A stretch of 64,000 nucleotides of DNA from Fuerstiella sp. (lineage in GTDB: Bacteria; Planctomycetota; Planctomycetia; Planctomycetales; Planctomycetaceae), in the NCBI GenBank assembly GCA_014238335.1, contig JABABI010000012.1, positions 1-64,000 of the forward strand, written 5' to 3'. Below the pieces are notes generated by a model. That model was not told where the DNA came from. It saw nothing but the letters and a program-made list of their open reading frames with translations, and ran no database searches. Positions 21,194 through 31,987 of this stretch are shown in pieces (positions within the stretch are counted from its first letter, which is position 1; every line of letters begins with the position of its first letter). Made by a program: the position numbers and the translations under genes.

Positions 21194-22432
21194 ATGCGCA
21201 GCGAATCAGACGTTTTCTTTGACGATACCCCCTTCGAAATTCCCGTGGCGGAAAGGGTTAAACGTCTGCCGCCTTACATGTTCGGAGCGATCAACAAGCG
21301 AAAACATCAGCTTCGGGTTGATGGTGTCGATGTTATTGACCTGGGGATGGGGAATCCCACCGATCCGCCGGATCCATTGATTGTCCAGAAGATCGAAGAG
21401 GCCCTGGCCGACTCACGCAACCACCGATATTCCGTCAGCAGCGGAATTGAAAATTTGCGGAGGGAAGTGTCCGCTCGTTACTGGAAGCGTTACGGCGTTC
21501 GACTTGACCCCGACAGCGAAGTGCTGGCCTGTATTGGTTCCAAGGAAGGCTTCAGCCACATGTGTCTGGCGCTGATGGGGCCGGGTGATACGGCGATCGT
21601 GCCTTCGCCTTATTTCCCGGTTCACGTGTATGCTGTGATGCTGGCTTCCGGCAATGTGATTACTCTTGATACGCGCGAGCCCGAAAAATTTCTGCAGAAC
21701 ATTGCGTATACGTGTGAAAACCTTGTGCCAAAGCCTAAGGTTGTGGTGGTTAACTTTCCGCACAACCCGACGGCCACTGTGATCGAACAGGATTTTTATG
21801 TCGACCTTGTTGCGCTGGCAAAGAAGCACGGCTTTCTTGTGATCAGTGACTTCGCCTACGCAGACATCTGTTACGACGGATACCAGGCCCCCAGCTTTCT
21901 GGCAACGCCGGGCGCCATCGACGTTGGTGTCGAAATGACTTCGATGAGTAAGAGCTACAGCATGGCCGGCTGGCGAATCGGCTATTGCTGCGGTAATCAG
22001 GAAATGGTTCGCGCCCTGGCCACGATTAAGGGTTACTACGATTACGGAATTTTTCAGCCGATCCAGATCGCCGCCATTGTCGCGATGCGGCACTGCGATG
22101 CTGCTGTGGAAAGTGTCACCCGAGAATATCAGTCGCGCCGGGATGTGCTGTGCGACGGTTTGACACGACTGGGGTGGGACGTGACGCCACCAAAAGCAGG
22201 CATGTTTGTGTGGACAGACATACCTGCCGAGTGGCGGGAGATGGGGTCAATCGAATTTGCGATGAAGCTGCTGAATGAAGGCGGCGTCGCCGTCAGTCCC
22301 GGTCGAGGCTTTGGAGATGACGGAGAAGGTTGCCTGCGACTGGCCATCGTCGAAAACAGCCAGCGTCTGCGTCAGGCGGTGCGACAGATCGACAAATGCC
22401 TGAACAGAGACGAAGTCGAGTCCGCAACGTAG
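21194..22432 (+). CDS. Class I/II PLP-dependent aminotransferase (AlaC / LL-DAP aminotransferase-like)
   Basis: '[25 protein letters not shown]', '[31 protein letters not shown]'-type segments, '[19 protein letters not shown]' (PLP lysine). Confidence 0.93.
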   Translation: MRSESDVFFDDTPFEIPVAERVKRLPPYMFGAINKRKHQLRVDGVDVIDLGMGNPTDPPDPLIVQKIEEALADSRNHRYSVSSGIENLRREVSARYWKRYGVRLDPDSEVLACIGSKEGFSHMCLALMGPGDTAIVPSPYFPVHVYAVMLASGNVITLDTREPEKFLQNIAYTCENLVPKPKVVVVNFPHNPTATVIEQDFYVDLVALAKKHGFLVISDFAYADICYDGYQAPSFLATPGAIDVGVEMTSMSKSYSMAGWRIGYCCGNQEMVRALATIKGYYDYGIFQPIQIAAIVAMRHCDAAVESVTREYQSRRDVLCDGLTRLGWDVTPPKAGMFVWTDIPAEWREMGSIEFAMKLLNEGGVAVSPGRGFGDDGEGCLRLAIVENSQRLRQAVRQIDKCLNRDEVESAT

Positions 22433-22464
22433 TACCTTTGCGAGACCTGATTGCCGGGAACGTG

Positions 22465-23160
22465 TTAATCGTGTTTCGCTTCCAGCGACGTCAGCAGGTC
22501 TCCGATATCAGCCGCCGACGGCGCAATCTTCATGTTCGGCAGCGGCGTGTCCAGCCGGTAAGCGAACGCGCCTAACAGTTGTCCGTGTTCGGCGTCGTGA
22601 CATTCCATACAGGATTGGCTCGTTCGCAGCGCCGCGACCAGAGTTCCGAGCGGGTTCTCCGCCTCGCGATCATTACCGGAAAGAACGTAATCCGCCCCCC
22701 CCTTCATTCGATGGATCGCCTGCGTCTCGAAATCGGTCAGCGGTCGTTGAGTACTTGTCGCCAGCATGGAGCGGGTGGGGTTTGTGAAGGAAGATTCATA
22801 CACACGCGGTACGTCACCGCTGAGTCCAATGAGTTGCGCCCTGTGCACCCTGCATTTTCTACCGTTCACCAGAAAAGCTCGGTTTTCAGGGGAATTAAAT
22901 GTCAGCAGGCGTGAAATTCCGAAACCTTCTGAGTTTACGAATGCCTGCGTGTACCGTTCATGCAGTTCCTCAAACGACTTCCACATGCCCGGTTCGTCGC
23001 TGCCGGCCAGCAGAACCAGGTCTTCAGCATTTGTCGCGACCTGAACATCTGGAATTGTGTCATTGTTGTGTTCCCCAGGGGCTTTGGGTGATTCATGCCC
23101 TATGAGTATAACGCCACCAATCAACGTGGCGGAAATAATCCCGGTCAATGCAATATTCAT
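22465..23160 (-). CDS. Single-heme c-type cytochrome-like protein (DUF3365-like)
   Basis: N-terminal signal/TM; C-terminal 'RTSQSCMECHDAEHGQLLGAFAYRLD' (CxxCH). Confidence 0.7.
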   Translation of the reverse strand: MNIALTGIISATLIGGVILIGHESPKAPGEHNNDTIPDVQVATNAEDLVLLAGSDEPGMWKSFEELHERYTQAFVNSEGFGISRLLTFNSPENRAFLVNGRKCRVHRAQLIGLSGDVPRVYESSFTNPTRSMLATSTQRPLTDFETQAIHRMKGGADYVLSGNDREAENPLGTLVAALRTSQSCMECHDAEHGQLLGAFAYRLDTPLPNMKIAPSAADIGDLLTSLEAKHD

Positions 23161-23411
23161 CGCGACGGCTCCTGTTTAGTGAAACACAAATTGACGTATT
23201 CCATTGAACGTCATTTTGTGTGGAGTCGCAAAATCATTTTGCCGCTGCACGACGGAACTTACATACGTTTTACACGGGTCTGACGAGTTCCTGACGGATC
23301 GTCCGCCGGATCTCTCAGGCAGCACAGGCGAAAAATATCAGAGCTTGTGCTACGTATCTTTCGTTGGCTGGTGCCCGTCGTGTTTCGAATGAGAACGAAT
23401 GCAATAGAGTG

Positions 23412-23849
23412 ATGATCAATAAAGGATTTTAAGCCGTACCCGTTGTGTTGTTTCCGGGAATGATCGGGTGTCAGGACGGCCAGGCGCTCGTGGCAGAAAC
23501 GACCCGGACACAGGAAGTCTCAGCTGTGGCAGCGGCAGGCTATACTCATGGTGACGCAGACAAACTTGTCTGGGTGCGCAGCGATATCGAAGATGGAGAA
23601 TTCCTGATCTCCCTTGGCCATCACGGCGAACACTTTCATGGAGCTGATGAAATAGAACCTGCCGTCAGCATTTCACGGGGTGGGGAAGATGTTTCGAAGG
23701 CGGTCGTTCACAACAGTATCGTGGTCGAAGAAGGCGAAACAGTGCTGTGTGAGGAGCAGGCAACAGTCTTTGAACCAAGGACGGACGAGGAGCCCGCTCA
23801 CTACGCTCAGGGTTGCTTGACGATCCCGAAAGAAGCAGCACGTTCCTGA
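23412..23849 (+). pseudogene. Small putative lipoprotein interrupted by an in-frame TAA in the signal peptide
   Basis: Frame reads MINKGF*AVPVVLFPGMIGCQDGQALVAETTRTQEV...; the lipobox-like end 'GMIGC' is preserved; downstream 134-aa ORF (track start GTG 23445) is open. Confidence 0.45.
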
Positions 23850-23991
23850 TTAGATTCCGTATTCAACTGCCGGGCGTCGACACAGAGACGATACATGACA
23901 TCGCGCTTGACGTAAGTCATTAACCACGCAAACAGGTCCTGCAGCGGCGCACCGCGGCATCATTCCGGAATCGTGTTGAGAATGGGTATTG

Positions 23992-24540
23992 TCAAATTTT
24001 TCCGTCCAGCCCCATCTGATAATACTTGTGCGTAATCTTGCCCTGATTTTCCAGAAGCCAGTCGATGGATGGTTCGCACGCCATTGCTTTGTGAATTGCC
24101 TGTGCCATCGCCTTGCGGTGGATATCAAACAGGGCTTTGTGGTCAAGGTTGTCGTCGGTTGATACACCGGGGTTCAGCCAGACACTGCAGATGATTCCCA
24201 GATCATTGGCTTTCTCTTTGGGAATGTCGCCTGCGCGTACTGCGTCCAGCACACCGTTTGCAATGGCCGCCTGAACAGTGCCCATCAGAATATTCGTGTA
24301 CCGCGTGTTCTTAACGGTGACCTTGCTGACGCACAGCGTCACAGGGCGAACCTGAATGTCGGTGTTCAGAATCGCGAACACCTTCGAATGTCCCATCGCC
24401 TGGTCACCTGTGAGCGTTGCCAGAGCTGTGCCAACCGGTCCATCGAGTTCGCCGATGACGACCTCCGGCTCGGCTGCCGTAAAGGGCGGGCCGCCAGCAA
24501 CAAGAGATTCACCTGTACGGAGGACGATGCGGTCAGACAT
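23992..24540 (-). CDS. fae: Formaldehyde-activating enzyme
   Basis: 182 aa: 'EVVIGELDGPVGTALATLTGDQAMGHSKVFAILNTDIQVRPVTLCVSKVTVKNTRYTNILMGTVQAAIANGVLDAVRAG'. Confidence 0.93.
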   Translation of the reverse strand: MSDRIVLRTGESLVAGGPPFTAAEPEVVIGELDGPVGTALATLTGDQAMGHSKVFAILNTDIQVRPVTLCVSKVTVKNTRYTNILMGTVQAAIANGVLDAVRAGDIPKEKANDLGIICSVWLNPGVSTDDNLDHKALFDIHRKAMAQAIHKAMACEPSIDWLLENQGKITHKYYQMGLDGKI

Positions 24541-24740
24541 GGAATTTGTAGTCCCGATGGAGCTTCAGGCAGAGGAAGTGAGTGCCCGCGATTTCACGGA
24601 CCCGTCAGACGCGCGTAACCTACAGATACCCCAATCGGCATGCAAGCGGCAGGATTGAATTCGGGACGCGAACATCGCCTCAAGGTCCTGCTTCAATAAG
24701 CATGCAGGCCCATTGTATGCCGCTCTGATTCTCGACCGTC

Positions 24741-27700
24741 TCATTTTTGCGACGAAAGAAATGCCAGCAGGTCCGCAATCTGTTCATCCGTCAGGTCATT
24801 CAGCAGGCGACCCGGCATCAGCGAAACGGTTTGCTGGATCAGCTCTTCAAGGTCTGTTTTGGGAATCACGACGTCCTCGTTTCTGACGGTTCGCAGTGTG
24901 ACGGCCACTTCTGTTCGACTGATCAGCAGACCGGAGTGCACCATGCCATCGATTGTCAGGGCTGTCCACGCAGCGAATTTCGGGTCAATCTTCTGTGACG
25001 GATCCAGCATGGCTGTCAGTATCTCGCCCGGCTTCAGGCGTTTGCCGACGGCAGCCAGTGCCGGCCCGATCTGGCCACCCGTTTTGCCAACGCGATGGCA
25101 ATTAACGCACTGAATGCGTTTTTCGGCGAACAGCTCCGCCCCTTTTGTGGCATTACCTTTCATCGATAACAGATGTGCTGCGTCCAGTCGCCGATTGAGT
25201 TGCTGACGGTATTCCATTGGCTGAAAGCGGGTAAATAGATTGTGAATCTCCGGAGCAGCGTTTCGAGCTTCGGCCAGCAGTCTTTCGCGATCGTCGTGGT
25301 CAATGTCTCCGCGGTCCAGTCGTGCAACCGCTTCCAGCGCCTGAGGCGTTGATTTCAGAGTTGCTTCGGTCCGGACGAGAGGTACGTCAGATTCAAGTGA
25401 CGCAATCCATTCTCGCAGAATGTTCACACCTTCAACATCGACCTGCCGCGAACCAATGTGTGGCATGCGACCTCGACCCGAACATGCCGTGCGGTAAACC
25501 AGGACCGAATGCGATGGCATGCCGGGAGCCACGATGGCAGCGCCGGGAATCTGAAATGTACCCTGCATCGGTGTTGCGCCAATCATCTTCGTTTCTGCAA
25601 GAGACGCTTCATGTCGCAGGTCGATGGTTGCTGTCCCGCCTGCGCCGCGCTGATGGCAGTGAGCACAATTGACGGAAAGATATGAACGTGCGCGGTGGTC
25701 AAGACTGGCGTCTGCATTCTGAACAGGTGAGAGCGCCGCAACTCGAGGTCCTGTGGAGTTACGAACGTCGTCAGGGACCCTGCCACTCAGTACGCCGGTC
25801 TGGCGTAGCCATTCAATTTGGTTGTGCATGGTCATGTCAGCCGTCGACGCTGCACTGTGTGTTGAGTGGTGTGACAGTCGAGTTTCTGCGGCACCGTTCC
25901 TGAGAAATCGAACGGGGCGGTTCAACTGCGACAGCGTGAACCCCAGAACACCGCCGGCCCACGAATTATGACACCGAATACATTCGGAACGGGAATGCAC
26001 ACGCCACGTTGCTTCGCCGAATGATTTGTCGTAGTCCGATAACTGCAGATCGGCGCCGCCAGCCGGGACAAGTTCTGCGTCTGTTTGATCTGCGTTCCAG
26101 AGATAACTGTAACCGGCCCATGTTTTTCCATTAAAATGCAGAATCTGCGTTTCCAGAGCGACCACCAAATTTCCGGAAGCGTTGTTCATTGTGACGGTGC
26201 GTGCCAGCACGCTGCCGACTGGAAAGTGCATGGATTCTCGCAGACTGCTTTCCTGCATTCGTTTGGGACCGGGCAGTACCTGAATTGGCTCGCCGCCCGG
26301 AACACCAAGCCAGCGAGCGGCGGTGGCACCGTCATCCCACATGGATGCATTGATTTCCACGGGAATGACGCCCGGACTCGGCACCTGTTTGACGACATCT
26401 TTAAACAGTTCCGTTTCGCTGAGTAGGCGTGGGAATGCAGACGGTTCACTCATGGCTTCGTTTCGTTCAAGGCCGTAGATCGTGCCTTCGTCAAAGTGCA
26501 ACAGCAGCAGCTCGCCCGACGTGTCTTCGCCGAATGCCACAATGCGGACCGAAGGATCCACAAGATCGGTCAGTCCCGTCAGAGAATCTGCGCTGCCGTC
26601 TTCGTTTTTCGTGATGGTCGCTGACCAGATACGCCGAGTCTCGTAGTCGCCGAAAATGTAGCGACCCTTCAATTCCGGAAAACGGGATCCCTGATAGACG
26701 AAGCCACCGGTCACGGAAGCTCCTTCTGCGTGCGAGTAGGCAACAGCGGGTGCGACAATCGGTGTCGGTCCTCGTTTGCCGTCCGGGATCACAGTGTGTG
26801 GTCCTTCGACAACACTCCACCCGTAATTACCTCCAGGCTTCACATTGTAAACCATTTCGTACAGTTCCCAGCCGACATCGCCCACCCACAATTGGCCGTC
26901 CGGACCGAAATTCATTTTCCATGGATTACGAAATCCGTATGCCCATATTTCCGGCAGGGCTTCGTCGATGGAATAGCGCAGGCCAGTTTCGCTGAATTGG
27001 CCTGTGTCCCTGTCGTCAGCGGGGTTGTTGTTCGCTTTCTTCACAAACGGATTATCCGCCGGAACGGTGTACAGTGGACCATCGTCCGTTGGATTGACGT
27101 CGATCCGCATGATCGTGGAAAGCCGGTTGGTGACATCCTGACCGGCTCGACGAGGATCCGGTGGGTTGGGAACTTCTCCGTCACCTGCGGAAACGTACAG
27201 ATAGCCGTCCGGACCAAACTGCAGACACGCTCCGTTGTGACCACCTTCCGGCCAGGTCAGCACGATCTTCTCGCTGGAGATGTCGCAACGAGGAATGCCA
27301 TTGTCATCAAAGATGACGTTGAAGCGTGACAACCTTGTGCCGTCTGCCAGATGAGTTTTCTTGGTTGCGGTGACTATATTGTATGTCAGCCAGCAAACGG
27401 GAACTTCAGGGTACTTCGGATGGAACGCCAGTCCGTACGCGTTTTTCACGGCTGTGGCAGAATCGTGCGGAGTGAGTTTTTCGAATACGTGCGTCAGGTC
27501 GACGAACAGGTCCGGCTGGGCGACTGCCTTGTCGTCAGGAAACGAAAACACGGCAGCTTCGCGAGTAATGACCCACAGCCGACTGTTGCCGGGGTCGCGT
27601 TCGATGTACAGCGGCTGTTCGAATTTCAAGTTGGGAAAACGCAGGGTTTGCTTCAGCGGAGGGGGTGGTTCCGGTGATCCAACGATTCTTGACGTTGTCC

Positions 27701-27869
27701 AGGGTGTACGTCTGGCCGGACTAAATTCCTGAGCCGGTGCGACGGACAGCATAAACGCGGTGGAAAGCGAACACAGGATGGCGGCCGTGTGAAGCAGCGG
27801 CCTTTTGCAGGTCTTCCGGAATCTATTTGCCACGGCATGCTTTCTGCGGTGCATTTTTAAAGGTCTCAT
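24741..27869 (-). CDS. PQQ-dependent sugar (glucose/sorbosone-type) dehydrogenase fused to c-type cytochrome domains
   Basis: '[15 protein letters not shown]', '[36 protein letters not shown]', '[35 protein letters not shown]'; heme motifs CIRCH, CAHCH, CVNCH. Confidence 0.9.
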   Translation of the reverse strand: MRPLKMHRRKHAVANRFRKTCKRPLLHTAAILCSLSTAFMLSVAPAQEFSPARRTPWTTSRIVGSPEPPPPLKQTLRFPNLKFEQPLYIERDPGNSRLWVITREAAVFSFPDDKAVAQPDLFVDLTHVFEKLTPHDSATAVKNAYGLAFHPKYPEVPVCWLTYNIVTATKKTHLADGTRLSRFNVIFDDNGIPRCDISSEKIVLTWPEGGHNGACLQFGPDGYLYVSAGDGEVPNPPDPRRAGQDVTNRLSTIMRIDVNPTDDGPLYTVPADNPFVKKANNNPADDRDTGQFSETGLRYSIDEALPEIWAYGFRNPWKMNFGPDGQLWVGDVGWELYEMVYNVKPGGNYGWSVVEGPHTVIPDGKRGPTPIVAPAVAYSHAEGASVTGGFVYQGSRFPELKGRYIFGDYETRRIWSATITKNEDGSADSLTGLTDLVDPSVRIVAFGEDTSGELLLLHFDEGTIYGLERNEAMSEPSAFPRLLSETELFKDVVKQVPSPGVIPVEINASMWDDGATAARWLGVPGGEPIQVLPGPKRMQESSLRESMHFPVGSVLARTVTMNNASGNLVVALETQILHFNGKTWAGYSYLWNADQTDAELVPAGGADLQLSDYDKSFGEATWRVHSRSECIRCHNSWAGGVLGFTLSQLNRPVRFLRNGAAETRLSHHSTHSAASTADMTMHNQIEWLRQTGVLSGRVPDDVRNSTGPRVAALSPVQNADASLDHRARSYLSVNCAHCHQRGAGGTATIDLRHEASLAETKMIGATPMQGTFQIPGAAIVAPGMPSHSVLVYRTACSGRGRMPHIGSRQVDVEGVNILREWIASLESDVPLVRTEATLKSTPQALEAVARLDRGDIDHDDRERLLAEARNAAPEIHNLFTRFQPMEYRQQLNRRLDAAHLLSMKGNATKGAELFAEKRIQCVNCHRVGKTGGQIGPALAAVGKRLKPGEILTAMLDPSQKIDPKFAAWTALTIDGMVHSGLLISRTEVAVTLRTVRNEDVVIPKTDLEELIQQTVSLMPGRLLNDLTDEQIADLLAFLSSQK

Positions 27870-28029
27870 TCCGGAACGAACGCAAGATATGAACGCGTTT
27901 ACGGAAATTCAATGGTTCACCCTGGAATCAGGTCTCCACGGATTCAGACCAGTTTACTATGCTCAGAGACAAATCCAATTGGCCGACGGCCAACTCTTCC
28001 CATCGTTGCCGATTCATTCAGAACCAGCC

Positions 28030-29538
28030 ATGAATATCAAGTTCTACAACACGCTCACAAATTCCACGGAAGACTTCGCACCCATCGATAGTAATGCCGT
28101 GCGGATGTACAGCTGCGGTCCTACCGTCTACGACTTCGCTCACATCGGCAATTTTCGGTCATTTCTGTTTGCTGACGTCATTCGTCGCTCACTGGAGTTC
28201 TTTGGTCACAACGTGCATCACGTTATGAACATCACCGACGTGGGGCACATGACAGACGACAGCAATGCTGACGGCGCCGGCGAAGACAAGATGGCAGCGG
28301 CCGCTCAGCGAGTGAAAGAAGATAAGAAGTCCGGCAAAGTGCCGGAAGGTGCCGTTGAGAATCCCGAGGATCCTTATCAGATTGCAGATTACTACACGAA
28401 AGCATTTCTGAAAGATGCTCAGTTGCTTGGTGTGAAAGTCGCCTTCGAACCGGAGAACATTCTGAAAGCGACCGACAACATCGACACGATGCAGGAGATG
28501 ATTTCACAACTCATTGACAAGGGCCATGCCTACGTTGGCCCGGATGGAGTCGTCTATTTCAGCGTCGATAGTTTTGACGACTATGGAAAGCTAAGCGGCA
28601 ACACTCTGGATCAGTTGCAGATAGGCGCTAGCGGACGAGTCAGTGACGAAAACCAATCGAATAAGAAGCACCCGGCTGACTTCATGCTGTGGAAGGCCGA
28701 CGAGACTCACATCATGAAATGGGATTCGCCGTGGGGCACTGGCTATCCCGGCTGGCATATCGAATGCTCGTGCATGGCTCGCAAGCGTCTGGGCCAGGAC
28801 GTCATTGATATTCATACCGGCGGCGAAGACCTGATCTTCCCGCATCATGAGTGTGAGATCGCTCAGTCCCGTGGGGCGACTGGTGCAGATGCTTTCGCAA
28901 AATTCTGGATGCACGCTCGCTTTCTGATGGTGGAAGGCGAAAAGATGTCCAAAAGCAAGGGCAACTTCTGGACTGTGCGTGACGTGGTGGAAGGTCGTGC
29001 GACGGGAGTGAAAGTGCATCCGGCCGTTCTGCGACTGGAACTCATCAAGTCGCATTACCGTTCCAACATGAACTTCACCAAGAAGGGACTGCAGGATTCG
29101 GCCAACGTTGTCAAACGCCTGACCGAGTTTCGCAAGAAGCTGGAAGCGGCGGCTGGCGATACAACAGCAGAAGTCGATTTGGCTCATCCGATTCTGCAGG
29201 CCTTTGGTGAGGCGTTGGCCGACGACCTCAATTTTTCCAAGGCACTAGCCGTCATTCTTCCGTGGGCATCGACCGAGCCGGACAACCCTGCTGAGGCGCT
29301 GGTCGTGCTGGACAGGATTAACGGCGTGCTGGCGGTGGCACCTTTGGCAGCAGTCGAGAGTACGGCATCAAATCTGGACGACGAACCGGATATTATCTCG
29401 CTGTGCAAGGCCATGGACGATGCGCGTTGTGCAAAGGACTGGCCAACATCTGATGCGATCCGAACGCAGCTGGAAGACGCCGGCTACGACGTTCAGACAA
29501 CGCCTGAAGGTACCGTCGCGGAGAAAAAACTGGCGTGA
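28030..29538 (+). CDS. cysS: Cysteinyl-tRNA synthetase
   Basis: '[27 protein letters not shown]' and '[18 protein letters not shown]'. Internal ATG at 28030 preferred over the track start 27805. Confidence 0.96.
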   Translation: MNIKFYNTLTNSTEDFAPIDSNAVRMYSCGPTVYDFAHIGNFRSFLFADVIRRSLEFFGHNVHHVMNITDVGHMTDDSNADGAGEDKMAAAAQRVKEDKKSGKVPEGAVENPEDPYQIADYYTKAFLKDAQLLGVKVAFEPENILKATDNIDTMQEMISQLIDKGHAYVGPDGVVYFSVDSFDDYGKLSGNTLDQLQIGASGRVSDENQSNKKHPADFMLWKADETHIMKWDSPWGTGYPGWHIECSCMARKRLGQDVIDIHTGGEDLIFPHHECEIAQSRGATGADAFAKFWMHARFLMVEGEKMSKSKGNFWTVRDVVEGRATGVKVHPAVLRLELIKSHYRSNMNFTKKGLQDSANVVKRLTEFRKKLEAAAGDTTAEVDLAHPILQAFGEALADDLNFSKALAVILPWASTEPDNPAEALVVLDRINGVLAVAPLAAVESTASNLDDEPDIISLCKAMDDARCAKDWPTSDAIRTQLEDAGYDVQTTPEGTVAEKKLA

Positions 29539-29565
29539 TTTGAAATTTGTCACTGACCGGGCGAT

Positions 29566-30573
29566 TCAATTTCTGATCTGCAGCAGCACTTTCCCATCGC
29601 GATCGTTTTCCTCTGCGGCAGCCACGGCCTCGTCGATTTGGTGCAGTGAGAACGTTTTGCCGATGGTCGTGCACAGAACTCCGTCGACAATCAGGCGAGT
29701 GATTTGTTTGACGAGCTTCAATTTGAACAGCAGGTTGCGGTCGTTCATAAAGTTGCCCAGCCAGAACCCTTCGACGCTGGCTTGTTGGGTCATCAGCGTT
29801 CGCGGGTCAAATTGAAGCGGTTGTTCGCTGAGCGTGCCGAAGACCAGCATGCGGCCTTTGTGGCCGATCGCTTTGATGGCGGCAGATCCCGTAGCACCCC
29901 CAACCGGGTCAATGGCGTAACGCACGCCTTGGTTACCAACGATGCGACGAATCGCTGAAAGCAGTTTGTCGGCCGAATCGTTTAAGGGATCGAAAACAAC
30001 CACCTCGGTCGCACCTGCTGCTTTCAGGCCGGCAACGGATGCTTCATTACGGACAATGTTCAGCGTTCTGAATCCCAGGGCATGTCCCAGACGCGCGACC
30101 ATCGTTCCCAGTGACGACCCGGCGGCCGTCTGCAGCAGCCATTCGCCGCTTCGCACTTTCAGCACTTCCTGCGTCACGATCCATGCGGTCGCCGGGTTTA
30201 CGAAAAACGTGGCTGCCTGCTCCATGGACAGGCGACTGCTGAGCGGTATCACCTGCGCTGCGGGAACAACAGCGTATTCAGACCAGTTGCCTCCGGCTCT
30301 GTTCAGCACGGCAACGCGTTTGCTGCGGAACAGTTTTCCGCGCAGACCGCCTCCTGATGCCTCGACGATACCAACGCCTTCGAAGCCCGGGCTCTGCGGT
30401 AAGTGAGGTTCAACGCCGTAAACGCCTCGCACGAACATCAGGTCTGACGGATTAACGGGACTCGCCAGCATTCGCACAAGGACCTCGCCGTGCTTTGGCG
30501 ATGGTGCGTCGCGTTCGACGCATTTCAGGACCTGTCGCGGCTCACCTGTGGATTTGAACTGCACGCACTTCAT
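29566..30573 (-). CDS. Zinc-type alcohol dehydrogenase / enoyl reductase (MECR/quinone oxidoreductase-like)
   Basis: MKCVQFKSTGEPRQVLKCVERDAPSPKHGEVLVRMLASPVNPSDLMFVRGVYG...; Rossmann segment 'LLQTAAGSSLGTMVARLGHALGFRTLNIVRNE'. Confidence 0.88.
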   Translation of the reverse strand: MKCVQFKSTGEPRQVLKCVERDAPSPKHGEVLVRMLASPVNPSDLMFVRGVYGVEPHLPQSPGFEGVGIVEASGGGLRGKLFRSKRVAVLNRAGGNWSEYAVVPAAQVIPLSSRLSMEQAATFFVNPATAWIVTQEVLKVRSGEWLLQTAAGSSLGTMVARLGHALGFRTLNIVRNEASVAGLKAAGATEVVVFDPLNDSADKLLSAIRRIVGNQGVRYAIDPVGGATGSAAIKAIGHKGRMLVFGTLSEQPLQFDPRTLMTQQASVEGFWLGNFMNDRNLLFKLKLVKQITRLIVDGVLCTTIGKTFSLHQIDEAVAAAEENDRDGKVLLQIRN

Positions 30574-30632
30574 AACTTCGCTACCGCTTTGTGATTTTGC
30601 TGCGAAGTGTAACGTGAGACGCCGGGAGATTG

Positions 30633-31484
30633 CTAACCGAGGTCGATTCCAAGATCGTTCATGAAGAACTTCATGTCTTCCCACACCAGTTTCTTGGCCG
30701 ATGCATTCCGCAGCAGATAGGAGGGGTGATAGGTACACATCACTTTGGCCTCACCGTGTTGCAGAAACTGTCCCCGCAGCCGTCCCACAGGCCGTGTTTC
30801 CCCCAGCAGGTTTTGTGCTGCCACCGTTCCCCAGCAGATAATGTGTTTTGGGGCTACGATCCGGATTTGCCCGTCCAGGAATTCGCGACAGTTGGCCGCT
30901 TCCTGTGGGTGTGGATTTCGATTTCCAGGTGGTCGGCACCGCAGAATGTTGCAGATGTAGATTTCTTCACGTTTCAGTCCGCAGGCCGCAATGATTTTAT
31001 CCATCAACTTTCCGGCTGCACCGACGAAGGGTTCACCCTGTCGGTCCTCGTCTGCGCCCGGAGCTTCACCAATGAACATGATGTCGGCGTCAGCGTTGCC
31101 GACTCCGAACACCGTTTGCCGTCGCGTTTCAGCAAGCTCTGTGCATCGTTTGCAGGCAGCCACGGATTCAGCCAGCCTGCTTAGGCCTTCGGCTTTTTGT
31201 TCTGCAGTATGAAACGTCTGTTCCAGAAGCGACCGCGTCGTTTCCATGACATCCGGCTGCTGAGCTGAATTGGGGGTCAGGCGGTCGGGCGACATGAGCC
31301 GCGTTTGACTGCCTGGCTTGCTCAACGAAGGCTGCCGTGTGGGCGGGGCGGCCCCTTTAAGACGGTTTGCCAGCAGCTTACCCGGTGCTGCGGCAGGTTT
31401 CGGGAGAGTCACTTTCGGCAGATGACTGATACCTGATGACGCCATCAGGTCCAGGAACTGCCGAAGTGGGCGACTGTCTGTCAT
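30633..31484 (-). CDS. Type 4/5-like uracil-DNA glycosylase
   Basis: '[81 protein letters not shown]' (4Fe-4S type). Confidence 0.93.
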   Translation of the reverse strand: MTDSRPLRQFLDLMASSGISHLPKVTLPKPAAAPGKLLANRLKGAAPPTRQPSLSKPGSQTRLMSPDRLTPNSAQQPDVMETTRSLLEQTFHTAEQKAEGLSRLAESVAACKRCTELAETRRQTVFGVGNADADIMFIGEAPGADEDRQGEPFVGAAGKLMDKIIAACGLKREEIYICNILRCRPPGNRNPHPQEAANCREFLDGQIRIVAPKHIICWGTVAAQNLLGETRPVGRLRGQFLQHGEAKVMCTYHPSYLLRNASAKKLVWEDMKFFMNDLGIDLG

Positions 31485-31830
31485 GGTCGATACTCGAGTG
31501 AGGCGAACAGGGAACACCGTTCAGGCAGAATGGACACAGTTGTGCCGGTCACCAGTACAGGATGCTTCAGCTTGAGCATTGCGGCAGATATTGCCGAAGA
31601 CGGCGTCGTTTGCAGGCTGACCCGACTGGCCGCACCGTTTGTTTCGAAAAACTGAATTTACTGCCGAATCCGGACGCTCCGATTTGGCGATTAAGGAAAG
31701 ATAGCGACGACCAGTCAGGTTGTCTCGTTCATTTCAGTTGTTCCGCTATTATCTCGCCACTTGTTCTCTCAGATTCAGAGGTCTCTGTGCCGATTGGCAA
31801 TATGTTCGCCGGCTTGAAGGGCATAGGGAA

Positions 31831-31859
31831 GAATCCATGGCGAGTGGGATTCGTTTTTT
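31831..31859 (+). terminator. Terminator-like hairpin in the leader upstream of the porin gene
   Basis: GAATCC-atggcgagtg-GGATTC-G-TTTTTT. Confidence 0.45.
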
Positions 31860-31987
31860 AGTGGTGTCCACAGGCTTGCAGTAGCTTTTCGTAGGGCTAC
31901 GGCGAAACAGACAAGAAGGTGCAGAGGTTCAGTTCCTTCAGGAGGAAGGCACTCTCTCATCTCAGGATGAACGCGAGGGATTGAAAA

